A DNA stretch of 64,000 bases from an uncultured Bacteroidota bacterium (GCA_903910445.1 CAIVZR010000005.1:1-64000), one strand, 5' to 3'. Positions 1-9,496 are shown, counted from the stretch's first letter. Notes: generated from the sequence alone by a model not told the origin. Program-made: numbers and translations.

Positions 1-1808
1 CCTTGAACGTAATCGTATTTCTTCAATTTCACTACCATGGAGTCTACATTGTATGTTGATCCAATATCTTTCGAATCGTCGTCGCAACGCAATCCATTTA
101 CTGTAGAGGTATCTTTATAGATGCTGAATTCTCCATTATTGGTAGTGATATCGGGGTTTTTATGAACGCAATAAACGTTGTTATACCGCACCAAAACACC
201 TTCCCAAGGCTCTGTATAAGCTGGTTTTTTAGCAATAACAGAATCCATTGTTAAGTTTGTTTCAAAGGCAGGTAAATTATTATTTGAAGAAACAATAGTA
301 TAATTCTTCACACCATTATAATATCCTATACGATTCAAGGTAGTCACATTGAATGTTTCATTTACGATACATGAGTTAATAATTACACTGTCACCTCTTT
401 TCCAAGTGGCCACGCTGTCGTTGGCTTGAGCACCAAAGAAAATACCCGAGTTCGGTCCGGTGCCGCTTTGAATGGCCGCTTCAAACGACATATCAAATAA
501 AGAGGCAGTAACGATACCACCCACATTGATTCCAGTCAAGGTATCATTCATCCAAATGGAGTTTCCACCAGGAAATGGAGAAAATTGTAGTTGTGCAATG
601 GAGTTAATACCACCATCGGTAACAATATAAGCCAAGGCATTGGCAGCAGTATCCACCGAATTGTGGCCACCATTATCCCATGCACGGAACCAGTATTTCA
701 CCACAGTACCATTAGCTTGTGCAGGAACGGTAGCAGAATAAATACCACCACCTAAATCGGTCATGGCCACTGCAGTGTAGGTATTGTTTGTAGCACCCAC
801 TGCGTAATACATGGTTGCATTTACAATTGTTGAATCGTCGATTGCTTTGCAGCTAAGATTTACTGTATTAGAACTAGTAGCAATAACTGGAACGTGACGA
901 CGGCTTGAAATTGTTGGAGGAATAAATGTTGAAGAACCAATATCACCAGGTTTCAATGGAGCGATATAATACCCAGTAACACCACCAGATACTACCTCCA
1001 TCACCACACCACGAACAAAAGTCAAAGTAGTTCCAGCGGGTGGAGGAGTAAATCCTACAGGGGTTGCAGGGTCGCGGTCGAAATTATCATTTCTGAAATA
1101 TCCAGATACATCATATACTTTTATTTTATTACCATTCGCATCTTGCAATGCCCAGTTCCAACGTGAACCATTAGCAGAGCGATCTACCACAGTAACATTA
1201 TTCAATTCGATATATTGTCCTTCCCATTGTTCACCAGTAGTAGGTTGATAAGTTTGAACACTTCCAATATTTTTTTCGAAAACATCTACAGTCAATTTCT
1301 TAGGTTGAATATTGGCTGGAGTTAAATTGGTAATTTCAGACTCAATTTTTAATAATGCCAATTGAGTCATTCCTGAGAATTCACTCATTTTACCAGTACA
1401 TTTTACTTTCAAGCCATAATTGAAGTTAGAGAAATACTTCACTACCTGATCCAAACCACCTACAGAATCGCCAGGGTAAAGGCCTTTATCCAACAAAACG
1501 TGCATACCACCCCAAGGCGTTGCAGTTGCTGAAGTTTGGAGGAAACAACCATAACGAGAAAGCGTGGTGCTTAATCCATAAGTCATGGGATTAAAAGTAA
1601 CATATCCTTCAACCTGAACAGTATCCGCATAAACCGAATTCTTAAAGGTTGGATTGATGTAATCGGGAGATGAATTGTTGGCAGCCAGCTTGGTAGCGGT
1701 TACAAACTGCAACGTATCAATAGATACTAATGGATAGGGGTTTATTTGAGCCTGACTCAAAAAACACGCTAAACTAAGAGACAATGAAAGTAAAATTTTC
1801 TTATACAT
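1..1808 (-). CDS. Secreted OB-fold/Ig-like multidomain protein (C-terminus beyond window)
   Basis: An open frame runs from an ATG at 1808 to the window edge without a stop, giving 602 complete codons. The N-terminus is a clear signal peptide (MYKKILLSLSLSLACFLSQA, then QINPYP). Residues from about 45 to 270 look like OB-fold modules of extracellular Bacteroidota proteins, with a WEGQYIELNNVTV segment. About 300-390 resembles an Ig/fibronectin-like module (GTVVKYWFRAWDNGGHNS). A further OB-like segment follows from about 410. I infer a cell-surface or secreted protein, possibly a T9SS cargo, but the C-terminal sorting domain that would show this lies outside the window. A TACTTTCG box at 1830-1837 resembles a Bacteroidota -7 element. 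Specific function is unknown. Confidence 0.75.
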   Translation of the reverse strand, partial: MYKKILLSLSLSLACFLSQAQINPYPLVSIDTLQFVTATKLAANNSSPDYINPTFKNSVYADTVQVEGYVTFNPMTYGLSTTLSRYGCFLQTSATATPWGGMHVLLDKGLYPGDSVGGLDQVVKYFSNFNYGLKVKCTGKMSEFSGMTQLALLKIESEITNLTPANIQPKKLTVDVFEKNIGSVQTYQPTTGEQWEGQYIELNNVTVVDRSANGSRWNWALQDANGNKIKVYDVSGYFRNDNFDRDPATPVGFTPPPAGTTLTFVRGVVMEVVSGGVTGYYIAPLKPGDIGSSTFIPPTISSRRHVPVIATSSNTVNLSCKAIDDSTIVNATMYYAVGATNNTYTAVAMTDLGGGIYSATVPAQANGTVVKYWFRAWDNGGHNSVDTAANALAYIVTDGGINSIAQLQFSPFPGGNSIWMNDTLTGINVGGIVTASLFDMSFEAAIQSGTGPNSGIFFGAQANDSVATWKRGDSVIINSCIVNETFNVTTLNRIGYYNGVKNYTIVSSNNNLPAFETNLTMDSVIAKKPAYTEPWEGVLVRYNNVYCVHKNPDITTNNGEFSIYKDTSTVNGLRCDDDSKDIGSTYNVDSMVVKLKKYDYVQ

Positions 1809-2019
1809 AATTTACTAATTTTAGTGTCGCGAAAGTACGATTTTCATGCTAAGTAATTATTACTGAATCTGTCATTTTATACTCAAAATGCTCGATTGTG
1901 AGTTATTAGTGAATAAGTTTCACATTGGTTTTTATCACATATTTTAGCATTCCATGATTTTCTATTTAAAGATTAATGATTAAGATTGCATAAACACTCT
2001 AAATACAAGATACTTAACC

Positions 2020-3363
2020 ATGAAAAATTTACCCCGCCATTTATTTTTTGCTATCACCCTTGTTTTTTATAGTAATTTGATGATTGCTCAAATACCCTAC
2101 AATTTTAAAGGGTTTCACTACCGTTATCAGGAATATCGAGGAATGGATTTGCATGCCAACTTGAGTGCAACACAAAAGGATGGATATCAGAATTATGGTT
2201 ACAATAACAATTTGAATGCTGGCCTGAACTATTTTTCATATTTGAACACGGAGAAGAAACAGCAAACGGTTATATTCAATGCTTTCGCATCTCCAGAGGT
2301 GAATTTCTATAAATCGAAAACGCTCTATAATTCAGTGAGCAACTTTAATTTCTCTTACCAAACAAGAAACTACCGAAACAACCTTAAATTTATTGGCTAC
2401 GAATTAATTGCCAATGCCAATTTCCTATCCGATAAAACTTCGTTCACATCTCATACGAATTCGCTTTCACCAAGTGCCAAAGCATTTATTGGAAAAGGCC
2501 GTGCCGAATATATTACGGATATTGTGAGTGTTGTACGACTCTTCGATGAACTCAAATTGAATCAATTACTATTGAGTGATGCTACCACCGACCAAATTAA
2601 TGCATTCGCACAAATCATTGTGAATTACAATCGCACCCGTATCCTTGATTATCGACTCAATAAAATTGCAATGATAGAGGCCATGATCAACTATTTAAAA
2701 TTGGAAGGTTTGGTAAACGATGCCAATGCCAAGGTATTCGCCATTCTAAACGACCAGATTTATTTTGCAATCAACACAACAAGATTTTCAGGCAGCGTAA
2801 GCGAATTAGGGCTTATAGTTAACTCTTCTACCCAAACATCAAACAACAAATCAGATACAAGTATCATATCTCAACAAACTAATAATTTCACTCCTGGAAT
2901 TTTTTATTCGCATATAAAATATCGTGCTATAAGCCTAAAAAAACAGGAAAACATGGGAATTGAAGCAAGTATTAATCATGGTTTTACCAGCAATGACCGA
3001 TCATCAAATATTGATTCTATAATTGTAACCAACTCATATAATTCTAAAAATCCAAATATTCTTTTATCCGTATTTTATGATAGAGGTTATTATCCCAATA
3101 CGCGAACTTATTTAACCTGGACCAATCGAATTTCAATTCAAGGAGATCAGTTTATTAATAATAATATAAAGATATCAAGTATGTACACTAGCTTTAATTC
3201 TGGACTGAATTTGTATTATTATTTTAGTCCGCAATTGAGGCTATCAATTAATGATGGGCTTTTCATAAGTAACTATACTAATCTCACAAAAATCAGTAAT
3301 GGCACAAGTTATTTTAGAGTGAATAACTCACTAACAGCAACATTAAATTATGCTTTGTTTTAG
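2020..3363 (+). CDS. Predicted outer-membrane or exported protein, unknown function
   Basis: A 447-residue protein with an N-terminal signal peptide (FFAITLVFYSNLMIAQ). The middle part (about 165-265) is helical and charged. The N-terminal part and the last 170 residues alternate aromatic and polar residues in the way of membrane beta-strands, and the chain ends in phenylalanine (LNYALF), as many outer-membrane barrels do. I do not recognise a named family. It is transcribed divergently from the secreted protein at 1-1808 with a 211-base AT-rich gap in which I find no convincing full promoter. The J-domain gene follows 48 bases downstream. Outer-membrane location is inference. Confidence 0.6.
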   Translation: MKNLPRHLFFAITLVFYSNLMIAQIPYNFKGFHYRYQEYRGMDLHANLSATQKDGYQNYGYNNNLNAGLNYFSYLNTEKKQQTVIFNAFASPEVNFYKSKTLYNSVSNFNFSYQTRNYRNNLKFIGYELIANANFLSDKTSFTSHTNSLSPSAKAFIGKGRAEYITDIVSVVRLFDELKLNQLLLSDATTDQINAFAQIIVNYNRTRILDYRLNKIAMIEAMINYLKLEGLVNDANAKVFAILNDQIYFAINTTRFSGSVSELGLIVNSSTQTSNNKSDTSIISQQTNNFTPGIFYSHIKYRAISLKKQENMGIEASINHGFTSNDRSSNIDSIIVTNSYNSKNPNILLSVFYDRGYYPNTRTYLTWTNRISIQGDQFINNNIKISSMYTSFNSGLNLYYYFSPQLRLSINDGLFISNYTNLTKISNGTSYFRVNNSLTATLNYALF

Positions 3364-3411
3364 TGAATGCTTTATGGGCCGCAAATAATTTAGTTTATTT
3401 GCATACTTCCA

Positions 3412-4320
3412 TTGCTTAATTACTATACCATACTTCGAATTCAAGAAACTGCCACTACCGAGGAAATTAAATCGGCTTACAGAGCATTGGCCAAGCAGTA
3501 TCATCCCGACCTGAATCCCAATAACAGTATCGCTGAAGAATACTTCAAAAAAATTAATGAAGCCCATGCTGTCCTGAGCGATCCAATTAAACGCAATTGG
3601 TACAATTTAATGCTGAAGGGAAATCAGGTAAGACATCAGGTCGACCCTCGAAAATATGGCACACGCCGAAGCACTAACCCTAGCCATTCCTACCCCAACA
3701 ATGCCAATGAAGCCGAAGAGGAGTCGAATACACCTTTTTGGCTAAAACAACTCGTTTATATTTTAGCGATACTATGGTCATTGCTTGTAATTTATAATAA
3801 TTGGTTTGTAACTTACGAAGGTTATGAAGTAGCTAAAGTAGTATTGTCCTTTATGTTTCTTTTGGTAGTAAGCTATTTCTATATCAATATTTTATACAAC
3901 CGCTGGAGGTTGGGCAACCCTTCGTTTAATCCCGAATCACGTTCCCTTCGTTGGTTTCTAATCGTGCTTTTTCTTACCATTCCTGCATTTTTCTTATTAG
4001 GAATGGCTCGTAAATCAATACAATTGCAATTATATCCAAAATACACAGAAGGTCGGATTATAGCCTATGAAAGGCGCTCAAATACCATGTGGGTAAGTGT
4101 TCTGTACTTCGATGAATACAACAATGCATTTATGAAGGAATTGAATTTTGTTTGTGAAATGCCTTTTAAGAATAATGATTATAAAATTCAAATTAAATAT
4201 TCGCGCCTAGAGCCACGAATCATAAAATACCATGTACTCGTTACAGGCAAACTCACCTCATTGCAAGAAGCCATTGACGAGGCGAATCGGGGTGGGGATT
4301 ATTTTATACCAGAAAAATAA
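3412..4320 (+). CDS. Membrane-anchored J-domain protein with DUF3592-like domain
   Basis: Residues 1-65 form a DnaJ domain with the HPD motif at 31-33 (QYHPDLNP), which in this family stimulates the ATPase of a DnaK/Hsp70 partner. A linker (70-107) is followed by three hydrophobic segments near 110-131, 141-162 and 181-198. The tail (about 209-290: TEGRIIAYERRS ... YKIQIKYSRLEPR) resembles DUF3592, a small beta domain seen in membrane proteins. The start is TTG at 3412: no in-frame ATG lies between the upstream stop and the J-domain, and the domain begins at residue 3. A near-consensus -7 box (TTTATTTG, 3394-3401) lies just upstream. It may recruit DnaK to the inner membrane. Confidence 0.8.
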   Translation: MLNYYTILRIQETATTEEIKSAYRALAKQYHPDLNPNNSIAEEYFKKINEAHAVLSDPIKRNWYNLMLKGNQVRHQVDPRKYGTRRSTNPSHSYPNNANEAEEESNTPFWLKQLVYILAILWSLLVIYNNWFVTYEGYEVAKVVLSFMFLLVVSYFYINILYNRWRLGNPSFNPESRSLRWFLIVLFLTIPAFFLLGMARKSIQLQLYPKYTEGRIIAYERRSNTMWVSVLYFDEYNNAFMKELNFVCEMPFKNNDYKIQIKYSRLEPRIIKYHVLVTGKLTSLQEAIDEANRGGDYFIPEK

Positions 4321-4357
4321 ATCAATAAATCAAAACACTAAATAATATATCAATCAA

Positions 4358-4891
4358 ATGGAAGCATTAGGAATTGGAAGTAGAGTAAAACACAGCAATT
4401 ACGGAGCTGGAGTGGTTATAAATATTAAACCATTGACTTACCTCATCACATTTATCGATTTTGGCACCAAAGAATTTCAGAAGGAAGATTCAAACATAGA
4501 AGTTGTAGATGCCGTTGAACCCGACAATGATATGGTAAGCCTTTACGATGTTGAAAGAACCCTGACACATATATTTAAAAAATATTGTGATTATCCCGAG
4601 ATCGTTGATTTAGGAAAGAAATGGGTTGGAGGCAAAATGATATTAAAGCCCGGAGAAAGCAATCTGGCATCGAAGGAGATTCCAATTGAACAACTCTTTC
4701 ATAAAATAGTTATGATACGCGATCGGATGCGCACCCTCGAACAACGCATCAATTCTAATACCAGCCTCGACGATCAGGAAAAAGTAAATATCCAACAATA
4801 TATTACTCGTTGTTATGGTTCACTCACCACATTTAATGTATTGTTCAAATACGAACACGATCAGTTCTCGGGTGAAAAAGGGAAGGAATAA
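4358..4891 (+). CDS. Small conserved protein with tudor/CarD-like N-terminal domain
   Basis: A 177-residue soluble protein. The first 55 residues (GIGSRVKHSNYGAGVVINI ... YLITFIDFGTKEF) match the pattern of the small SH3/tudor-like fold found at the C-terminus of UvrD/PcrA helicases and in CarD-like proteins. The rest is mostly helical and charged and looks like a coiled coil near 110-145. It starts 37 bases after the J-domain gene and may be co-transcribed. In UvrD and CarD such domains contact RNA polymerase; a similar role here is inference only. Confidence 0.65.
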   Translation: MEALGIGSRVKHSNYGAGVVINIKPLTYLITFIDFGTKEFQKEDSNIEVVDAVEPDNDMVSLYDVERTLTHIFKKYCDYPEIVDLGKKWVGGKMILKPGESNLASKEIPIEQLFHKIVMIRDRMRTLEQRINSNTSLDDQEKVNIQQYITRCYGSLTTFNVLFKYEHDQFSGEKGKE

Positions 4892-4898
4892 TTAGAGT

Positions 4899-6035
4899 TT
4901 AATGTTTCGCTTTTTCAATAAGCGAAATAATTTGCTGTGCACTTTCCGCATTATTAAAATTTTTGGCGAAGAAGTTTTTGCGAAGTTGAATGTCTTCGGT
5001 GGTAATTTCTTTGTCGAATAAACTTACTAAAGCCTCTCTCATTTGGGTGGCATCTTTAGTTACGGTACAAAGATCCTGCAAGCCTGTATTGGCAATCATT
5101 GGAGTATTCACCACACAATGTCGACCTAGAAATAAGGCATTGATTAGTTTTAGTTTTATGCCTGTTGCCTGAAAAGTAGGCAATACATTGATTTGCGCTT
5201 CTTTTATTAAATGATGAATTGAATCGATGGTAGTATTCTCTACCAGCTGAATATTTTCCTGCTTCTTCACTAATTGTTTTAAAAGCATGGATGGATTATT
5301 TCCTGCAATAATACATGGTAACTCCAATTTGCTAAACACTTCGTTTACTAAAAACAAGGCCGCTTCATCATTTTCGCCTACCTCCAAATTGCCATGATAA
5401 AGAAGGAATTTCCCTTTGCCAGCAAGCGTTTCTACGGTGGCATTTGGATGGAATGCGGGCAAATAACTTACGCGCTCGAAACGTTCCTCCAAATAGGCTT
5501 TATCATTGGGAGAAATCGCTAAGATGCTATCTGCATGCTTCAACGTATATTCGAAATTATTGAGTCGTTTACTTTCTAATTTGAAGAAAAACTTAATTGC
5601 CGGGTTGCGTTCCACTTTAGCCAAATTGGTATAATAATGATGTTCAATATTATGCATCCTCACCATCTTGAAACGCTTTGCAATTCCAGGGTTGGTTAAA
5701 TGGCAGCACGAATGAAGCCCTTCAAATAATATAGGATAATCGTCGAGCATCAAGTTATGCAAAAGCCGTCGGGTATTGCGCGTACGAACGATATAAGGTT
5801 TACTTCCCAGGTAAGGATTACTAAAACGTTCACGTTTATAATAATTTACACTGGCACATATTTCATGAAGTTCTTTCGCTTCTTCCCTACCATATTTATA
5901 ACAATGCAAATGAACCTTGACTCCTTGCTCATGCAAGGCCTTAATTTTGTAATATACATCGATAACACCGCCATAACTTGGAGGAAACGGCACATCAAAG
6001 GAAATGATATGTATTTGCTTATCGAAATTTGGCAT
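4899..6035 (-). CDS. Glycosyltransferase, GT-B fold (GT4-like)
   Basis: A 378-residue protein with the two-domain layout of GT-B enzymes. The N-terminal domain opens with HIISFDVPFPPSYGGVIDVY, the acceptor-side glycine-rich turn typical of group 1 glycosyltransferases. The C-terminal domain has LLYHGNLEVGENDEA and a donor-binding segment (PTFQATGIKLKLINALFLGR) ending in a conserved proline- and threonine-rich turn. It overlaps the preceding glycosyltransferase gene by 17 bases, so the two are probably translated together. It converges on the tudor-like gene, ending 7 bases from it. The likely role is building a surface polysaccharide or glycan; donor and acceptor cannot be read from sequence. 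Confidence 0.85.
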   Translation of the reverse strand: MPNFDKQIHIISFDVPFPPSYGGVIDVYYKIKALHEQGVKVHLHCYKYGREEAKELHEICASVNYYKRERFSNPYLGSKPYIVRTRNTRRLLHNLMLDDYPILFEGLHSCCHLTNPGIAKRFKMVRMHNIEHHYYTNLAKVERNPAIKFFFKLESKRLNNFEYTLKHADSILAISPNDKAYLEERFERVSYLPAFHPNATVETLAGKGKFLLYHGNLEVGENDEAALFLVNEVFSKLELPCIIAGNNPSMLLKQLVKKQENIQLVENTTIDSIHHLIKEAQINVLPTFQATGIKLKLINALFLGRHCVVNTPMIANTGLQDLCTVTKDATQMREALVSLFDKEITTEDIQLRKNFFAKNFNNAESAQQIISLIEKAKH

Positions 6036-7101
6036 AAAAGTTCAGCAATTTTCGTTCTTCTCGCTGCCAACAATAATATTCAGACGCAATTAAGCAATTT
6101 TGTTTCAAATTATCATAAAGTTCTTTATCTGATAGGATTTTGTTGAGGTCATTTATCAGTAATTTCTCTTCACATTGGGTGAGCAAGCTGATACCGAATT
6201 TTTCGTTGATGGCTCTGTATTCAGGGAAATCATTGGTAATTGAGGGTAAACCCGCATGCATATAATCGAAACATTTATTATTTAACGAATAGTAATAACT
6301 CAGTCCTGCATTCTCCGAAACATTAATTCCAATGGTCGCTTGCTTGGTTATCGCAGGCAATTCAGCAGGCGACACCATGCCTTTGAAAATTACTTTATGA
6401 TCAAGATTTAACGATTTAACCAGCTCGCGCAATGCTAACGACAAATCCCCTTCTCCAACAATCCAAAATAATGCATCAATTTCCTGCATAGCATGAATCA
6501 TTTGAGTCAGGCCCCGAGAGGCATTGAGTGCACCCTGGTATAGTAAAATTCGATCTTGAAAATGATTCTCTAGCTTTTGTTCTTGATATGCTGGAGCATT
6601 ATAAATTACCTCAAAGGGTGTCTTATATTTCTCTTCAAAAAGCATGGCAATGGAGCTATTTACTGTATAGGCGTGCTTTATTTTTGGCAGGAGATGGCCT
6701 TCTAATCGTTCCCAGAAAGCCTTTACATTGGGACGTTTTAGCACCTCAGGCACTTCTGTAAAATATTCATGCGCATCATACACAAAATGAATCCCTTTCA
6801 ATTTGCTCACATAATACCCTGGCAAGATGGTATCCAAATCGATGCTACAGATGATATCGGCACGATGAAAAAGCAAATAGAAAAACAATCGAAGATTGTA
6901 TTCGACATAGAACAATTTGCCTCTATTGAAAAAACAGCGTAGCCTCGTTTGCTTATAAGTATTAATTACTAAGGGTTTACTAAAACCACGTAAACGCCCC
7001 ACCAATTCTATATCATACCCATTGCTGGCCAGCGAGTTGCATATACGTTGCATGCGCTGATCATAGGTAAGATCATTGGTAACAGTGAATAGTATCTTCA
7101 A
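6019..7101 (-). CDS. Glycosyltransferase family 4-like protein
   Basis: A 360-residue GT-B glycosyltransferase. The N-terminus (MKILFTVTNDLTYDQRMQR) is typical of Bacteroidota group 1 enzymes. The C-terminal nucleotide-sugar domain shows LLYQGALNASRGL, FWIVGEGDL and a GINVSENAGLSYYYSLNNK-CFDYMHAGLP segment, where family members hold the donor phosphate with the E-x7-E-like region; here the second acid is replaced by the K-C-F-D-Y stretch. It is the first gene of the pair with the 4899-6035 glycosyltransferase. The pair probably acts in sequence on one glycan. Confidence 0.88.
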   Translation of the reverse strand: MKILFTVTNDLTYDQRMQRICNSLASNGYDIELVGRLRGFSKPLVINTYKQTRLRCFFNRGKLFYVEYNLRLFFYLLFHRADIICSIDLDTILPGYYVSKLKGIHFVYDAHEYFTEVPEVLKRPNVKAFWERLEGHLLPKIKHAYTVNSSIAMLFEEKYKTPFEVIYNAPAYQEQKLENHFQDRILLYQGALNASRGLTQMIHAMQEIDALFWIVGEGDLSLALRELVKSLNLDHKVIFKGMVSPAELPAITKQATIGINVSENAGLSYYYSLNNKCFDYMHAGLPSITNDFPEYRAINEKFGISLLTQCEEKLLINDLNKILSDKELYDNLKQNCLIASEYYCWQREERKLLNFYAKFR

Positions 7102-7161
7102 AGAAGTAACGGTTTATTAAGCCGCAATTAAAAGAATTTTTCGGATTGAATCGATAACGAA

Positions 7162-8187
7162 TTATTTAAGCATCAAGAGTCGCTCGCTCGCCAATGGGTA
7201 TTCCTTATCAACCATCAAACATTCGCTATAGGCCTGTTTTGCAAATACTTTCTCTCCAGTATTTCGATAACATTCGCCCAAATTATACCAAGCGCCTGCA
7301 TTCATATTGTCCATTTTCACCACCAGCTTAAATCCTTCAATGGCAGCTTTCCAGCGGCGTTGCTCCATATTCATATAGGCTACATTGAAATAGGCATTCA
7401 CGAAATTAGGGTTGATATCTAAAATTTGTTTATAATCGGCACCCGCGCTGTCATAGCTATGACGCATTTGAAAATGGTAAGCACGATGATACAATGCTTC
7501 CACACTTTTAGGCTGGATGCGCAATGCCCCATTATAATATTCGAGGGCAAAAACAGGATTCTTCGATTCGTAAATTTCCCCCAATTGAATATAGGCGTCG
7601 AAATAATTCTGATTTAGACTTAATGTCTTCTGAAACATTTGCACTGCCAAATTCATATGTTCAGGTAATTTCGTCATCTCACGAAAATTCAATCCTTTAT
7701 AAAAATAACATGCTTCACAGTCGGACTGTAGTTTCAATGCTAGATCATACTGTTGAATTGATTGTGCATGTTCTTTAACAATATAGAAAAGCTCACCAAG
7801 TTTAATGGTTGCTTGATAATTTTCGGGGTCAATACTTTTACAACGTTGGTAAGCCGTCACCGCAATCTTAGTTTTATTCACTGCGAAACAAATATCTCCC
7901 AGTAATAAGAAATATGGCGCTTTGGTTGTATCCAGTATCGTGGCACGATTGGCATCAGCCAAAGCTTTTACAAAAAATTTCTTCTTGAAAAGATATTCCC
8001 CACGATGAAAGAGCACTTCTGCATTATTGCTATCTTCTGCGAGTTCATCACACCACATTAGGTATTGAGCAGTATCTGCAGGAAGGTTACTATAGGTATT
8101 TTTCTTATGAAAGAATTTACATTGTGTGGTGCTCAACCCAGCCAATAGCATGAGAAGTAGCACTTTGATTATTTTGATGGTCTTCAA
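7162..8187 (-). CDS. TPR-repeat lipoprotein
   Basis: A 341-residue protein with a hydrophobic leader (IIKVLLLMLLAGLSTTQC) and a cysteine at position 23 that could be lipidated, although Q at -1 is not the preferred lipobox residue. From about residue 55 on, the sequence is a run of tetratricopeptide repeats with the usual small/large residue pattern (for example ALEYYNGALRIQPKSVEALY and AGAWYNLGECYRNTGEK). Such proteins are protein-protein scaffolds in the periplasm or inner face of the outer membrane. It follows the WG-repeat gene with an 11-base gap. The partner is unknown. Confidence 0.8.
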   Translation of the reverse strand: MKTIKIIKVLLLMLLAGLSTTQCKFFHKKNTYSNLPADTAQYLMWCDELAEDSNNAEVLFHRGEYLFKKKFFVKALADANRATILDTTKAPYFLLLGDICFAVNKTKIAVTAYQRCKSIDPENYQATIKLGELFYIVKEHAQSIQQYDLALKLQSDCEACYFYKGLNFREMTKLPEHMNLAVQMFQKTLSLNQNYFDAYIQLGEIYESKNPVFALEYYNGALRIQPKSVEALYHRAYHFQMRHSYDSAGADYKQILDINPNFVNAYFNVAYMNMEQRRWKAAIEGFKLVVKMDNMNAGAWYNLGECYRNTGEKVFAKQAYSECLMVDKEYPLASERLLMLK

Positions 8188-8198
8188 TAGAGAGTGGT

Positions 8199-9245
8199 TT
8201 ATTTATTTTTCCAGATGATATTTCCGTTATAGTCGAGATAACCTTGTGTACCGTTGCGTTTGATGAAAAAGGAATAGCCATTAAAGAAATCGGTGATGCT
8301 CACAAAGTTATAATCATACGCAATATTCCCATTTTTATCAATAAAATAGGCCCTGCCATCGGAGGTGCTTACTGCTGCAAACCCATAGTGGAACGAGGCT
8401 GCATGCACTGCCGAATCCAGGGTTATAACAGTATTTCCATTGAGGTCGACAAACATCTCTATGCCATTTTGTTTTACACGAGCCAATCCTTCGTTAAAAT
8501 CGTATGCTTCTTCAAACTTTGCAGGAATAAAAAAATCACCATTGCCACCAATATAGCCGTATACCTTTCGTTTCAATACTTTCCGTCCAGATTTCTCTTC
8601 AATTTCAATACCGGCAGAGGCTAAATGATCGCTAAACTTACCAGCCTGTATATATTTGAAGGTGGTGATTTGTTGTCCAAGGCTATTTACAAAGCACCAG
8701 CGTTGCAAACTATCACGCCCAACTGCGGCGGCACAAAGCCCTTCGCTAAATACCCCTACGGTTGTATATTGACCTTTGATTGTTTCTTTAAACGATTTAT
8801 TGATGAAACCCCAGCCTGTGAGTTTCTCAACAGCGGCGTAGCCTCCATTAAAACTTCGGGCATCGCTACAACTAATAGGAGGAGAGAAATTCCCTTGCTT
8901 ATCAATATATCCCCAAGTGAGGTTCAATGCATCAATAAAGAAACGAACGAGGGCATAACCATTATTAAAAGGATGTGCTTCGGTGAATTTCCAGTCACCA
9001 ATTAGGTTGCCATTGGGATCGATAAAGCTGTACTTATATTCTCCATTTACGCTTACTGCAACCAACCCGCGTTCTTCAGTAAATTGATACGCAAGGTCGA
9101 ATTGGTAAGGAATTATTTGACTTCCCGACGAATCGATGTATCCCCACTTACCAATTTCATTCACTACAGGCAATAAAAATCGCGGTGTTGAGAATGCAAT
9201 GAAATGCAGTAATAGTAACAGTTTCAGGGCTATGATTTTTTTCAT
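8199..9245 (-). CDS. WG-repeat (KWG) protein, exported
   Basis: A protein of 348 residues made of repeated WG modules, with units such as KWGYIDSSG, WGYIDKQGNF, WGFINKS, YGYIGGNGDF and QGYLDYNGNI. The start is placed at the ATG at 9245, which yields a signal peptide (MKKIIALKLLLLLHFIAFS). A consensus -7 box (TATCTTTG, 9256-9263) lies 10 bases upstream. The reading frame stays open upstream into tRNA-Ser, but that extension is not credible. WG repeats are common in secreted Bacteroidota proteins and are thought to form beta-rich binding surfaces; no enzymatic role is expected. It is likely co-transcribed with the TPR gene. Confidence 0.85.
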   Translation of the reverse strand: MKKIIALKLLLLLHFIAFSTPRFLLPVVNEIGKWGYIDSSGSQIIPYQFDLAYQFTEERGLVAVSVNGEYKYSFIDPNGNLIGDWKFTEAHPFNNGYALVRFFIDALNLTWGYIDKQGNFSPPISCSDARSFNGGYAAVEKLTGWGFINKSFKETIKGQYTTVGVFSEGLCAAAVGRDSLQRWCFVNSLGQQITTFKYIQAGKFSDHLASAGIEIEEKSGRKVLKRKVYGYIGGNGDFFIPAKFEEAYDFNEGLARVKQNGIEMFVDLNGNTVITLDSAVHAASFHYGFAAVSTSDGRAYFIDKNGNIAYDYNFVSITDFFNGYSFFIKRNGTQGYLDYNGNIIWKNK

Positions 9246-9255
9246 GTGAAGGACA

Positions 9256-9263
9256 CAAAGATA
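9256..9263 (-). promoter_or_regulatory. Promoter -7 box of the WG-repeat gene
   Basis: TATCTTTG on the minus strand fits the Bacteroidota -7 consensus TAnnTTTG. It lies 10 bases from the ATG at 9245 and supports that start over any upstream one. No clear -33 element. Confidence 0.6.
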
Positions 9264-9292
9264 CATTAAGTAATTTTTTTTACATGAAAAGT

Positions 9293-9322
9293 TTTGAGAT
9301 TCCACGTGTTTTTGTATTTTCG
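9293..9322 (+). promoter_or_regulatory. Promoter of tRNA-Ser
   Basis: A TTTG at 9293-9296 and TATTTTCG at 9315-9322, separated by 18 bases, resemble the -33/-7 pair of Bacteroidota promoters, with one mismatch in the -7 box. The tRNA begins only four bases after the box. Confidence 0.45.
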
Positions 9323-9326
9323 CGGC

Positions 9327-9411
9327 GGAGAGTTGGCAGAGTGGTCGATTGCGGCAGTCTTGAAAACTGTTGACCTTCACGGGTCCGCGGGTTCGAATCC
9401 CCCACTCTCCG
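9327..9411 (+). tRNA. tRNA-Ser (anticodon TGA)
   Basis: The acceptor stem GGAGAGT (9327-9333) pairs with ACTCTCC (9404-9410), with discriminator G at 9411. The anticodon stem GCAGT/ACTGT encloses a seven-base loop with TGA at 9361-9363. The long variable arm (TGACCTTCACGGGTCC region) is typical of a class II tRNA such as serine. The T-loop GTTCGAATC is intact. CCA is not fully encoded (only CA follows). It reads UCN serine codons. A strong terminator follows. Confidence 0.97.
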
Positions 9412-9414
9412 CAC

Positions 9415-9448
9415 AAAAAGCATCTTAGGTAACTAAGGTGCTTTTTTT
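9415..9448 (+). terminator. Rho-independent terminator after tRNA-Ser
   Basis: Hairpin with arms AAAAGCATCTTAG and CTAAGGTGCTTTT around a GTAA loop, followed by a T run, four bases after the tRNA. Confidence 0.85.
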
Positions 9449-9496
9449 ATGATTTCTAATTGCAAAAGCCTTTAATATTCGATTTAAGCAAACAGC

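Noticed and set aside
5757-6146. A 129-codon plus-strand frame across the two glycosyltransferases
   Set aside because: It lies fully inside well-supported minus-strand genes and lacks any recognisable domain.
9246-9416. An N-terminal extension of the WG-repeat protein, continuing open through tRNA-Ser
   Set aside because: It would make a protein partly encoded by the antisense of a tRNA. The ATG at 9245 gives a normal signal peptide and has a -7 box just upstream.
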